DNA from: an uncultured Bacilli bacterium | GTDB taxonomy: Bacteria; Bacillota_I; Bacilli_A; RF39; UBA660 | NCBI GenBank assembly: GCA_934140575.1 | Contig: CAKPBJ010000002.1 | Span: forward strand, 60,707-124,706 | Length of the DNA: 64,000 nucleotides | Reading direction: 5' to 3' | Shown: piece after piece, positions 63,896-64,000 of the stretch | Layout of the letters: each line of letters starts with the position of its first letter | Numbering within the stretch: position 1 is the stretch's first letter | Program-made: the position numbers and the translations under genes | The notes under the pieces: generated by a model | Told to the model about the DNA's origin: nothing | The model's input: the letters and a program-made list of their open reading frames with translations, nothing else | Databases searched by the model: none

Positions 63896-64000
63896 AACCC
63901 CCGAAAACGATAACTAAACAAAACAAAAAAAGACTAGATTACCATATATAATTTATATACGATAACCTAGTCTATATCATAACTTAAATACACATTTATT
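63896..64000 (-). mobile_element. Edge of a third insertion in the PBP gene, body outside the window
   Basis: Upstream of TFK the sequence leaves PBP coding: the frame reads L-S-F-S-G-V after a stop, with the catalytic Ser missing. The last stretch consists of TCGGGGGTTAC at the break and, at 63931-63974, a strong terminator hairpin. The other edge and any recombinase would be to the right of 64,000. The junction resembles the GGG-N-GTTAC of the ftsW site. Confidence 0.65.
63924..63974 (-). terminator. Terminator at the edge of the third insertion
   Basis: AGACTAGGTTATCG / reverse partner ending AATCTAGTCT form a long stem with an AT loop and TTTTTTTG after it on the minus strand. The gene it serves lies beyond the right edge. 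Confidence 0.8.

Noticed and set aside
1..64000. CRISPR array or cas genes
   Set aside because: No regularly spaced direct repeats and no Cas motifs found; the repeats seen are the R1/R2 pair and gene duplications.

Overview
The window is very AT-rich and about nine tenths of its genes lie on the minus strand. It looks like a walled, low-GC Bacillota (Bacilli) chromosome, probably from an uncultured gut lineage close to the Mollicutes; that placement is inference. Support comes from AGGAGG or GGTGAT ribosome sites, TTG/GTG starts, the addB-addA pair, yceD-rpmF, a YolD-like gene beside a Y-family polymerase, and scattered dcw (division and cell wall) genes.

Layout. 1-4.2 kb: the start of a BRO-type gene, a VOC protein, tRNA-Met(CAU), a ClpX-like ATPase with a foreign N-terminus and unknowns. 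4.4-8.0 kb: a murD-murL pair, which points to making D-Glu of peptidoglycan by epimerising the UDP-MurNAc-L-Ala-L-Glu intermediate, then a HEFNH protein. 8.1-11.5 kb: translesion polymerase with YolD-like partner behind a possible SOS box, PnuC and a CPWC lipoprotein. 11.6-18.7 kb: a rearranged block with glf, one whole and one broken glycosyltransferase, then zinc-ribbon/DUF2207/LemA membrane genes, bounded by direct repeats, and a 0.5 kb gene-free stretch that may be a structured RNA. 18.8-33.5 kb: pyrH, two tandem paralogous surface proteins, Fic/VbhA-like toxin-antitoxin, phosphatase, addAB and a giant prepilin-like protein. 33.5-42 kb: rpmF-yceD, MYG1, zinc peptidase, two flavoproteins, a broken aldehyde-dehydrogenase-like gene and a large unknown. 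42-64 kb: polysaccharide deacetylase and a dcw region (ftsW, a sigma-like gene, M18 aminopeptidase, mraY, a coiled-coil gene, class B PBP).

The main discovery is in this last part. Two core cell-division genes are split by elements carrying large serine recombinases. ftsW is cut by a 4.3 kb element (43,969-48,269) carrying a recombinase, a TnpW-like small protein and two YibE/F membrane proteins. Its last 29 codons lie beyond the element and join in frame to the first part. The class B PBP gene is cut by an 8.1 kb element (55,587-63,724) exactly at the Asn codon of its SxN motif. This element carries a recombinase, a small accessory gene, an unknown cargo operon and a surface protein. A third junction, at the SxxK motif of the same PBP (about 63,896), shows another insertion whose body lies beyond the window. 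Precise excision would rebuild both genes. The two divisome synthesis genes may therefore be under recombinational control, or be insertion targets for a family of elements that uses conserved catalytic codons as attachment sites.
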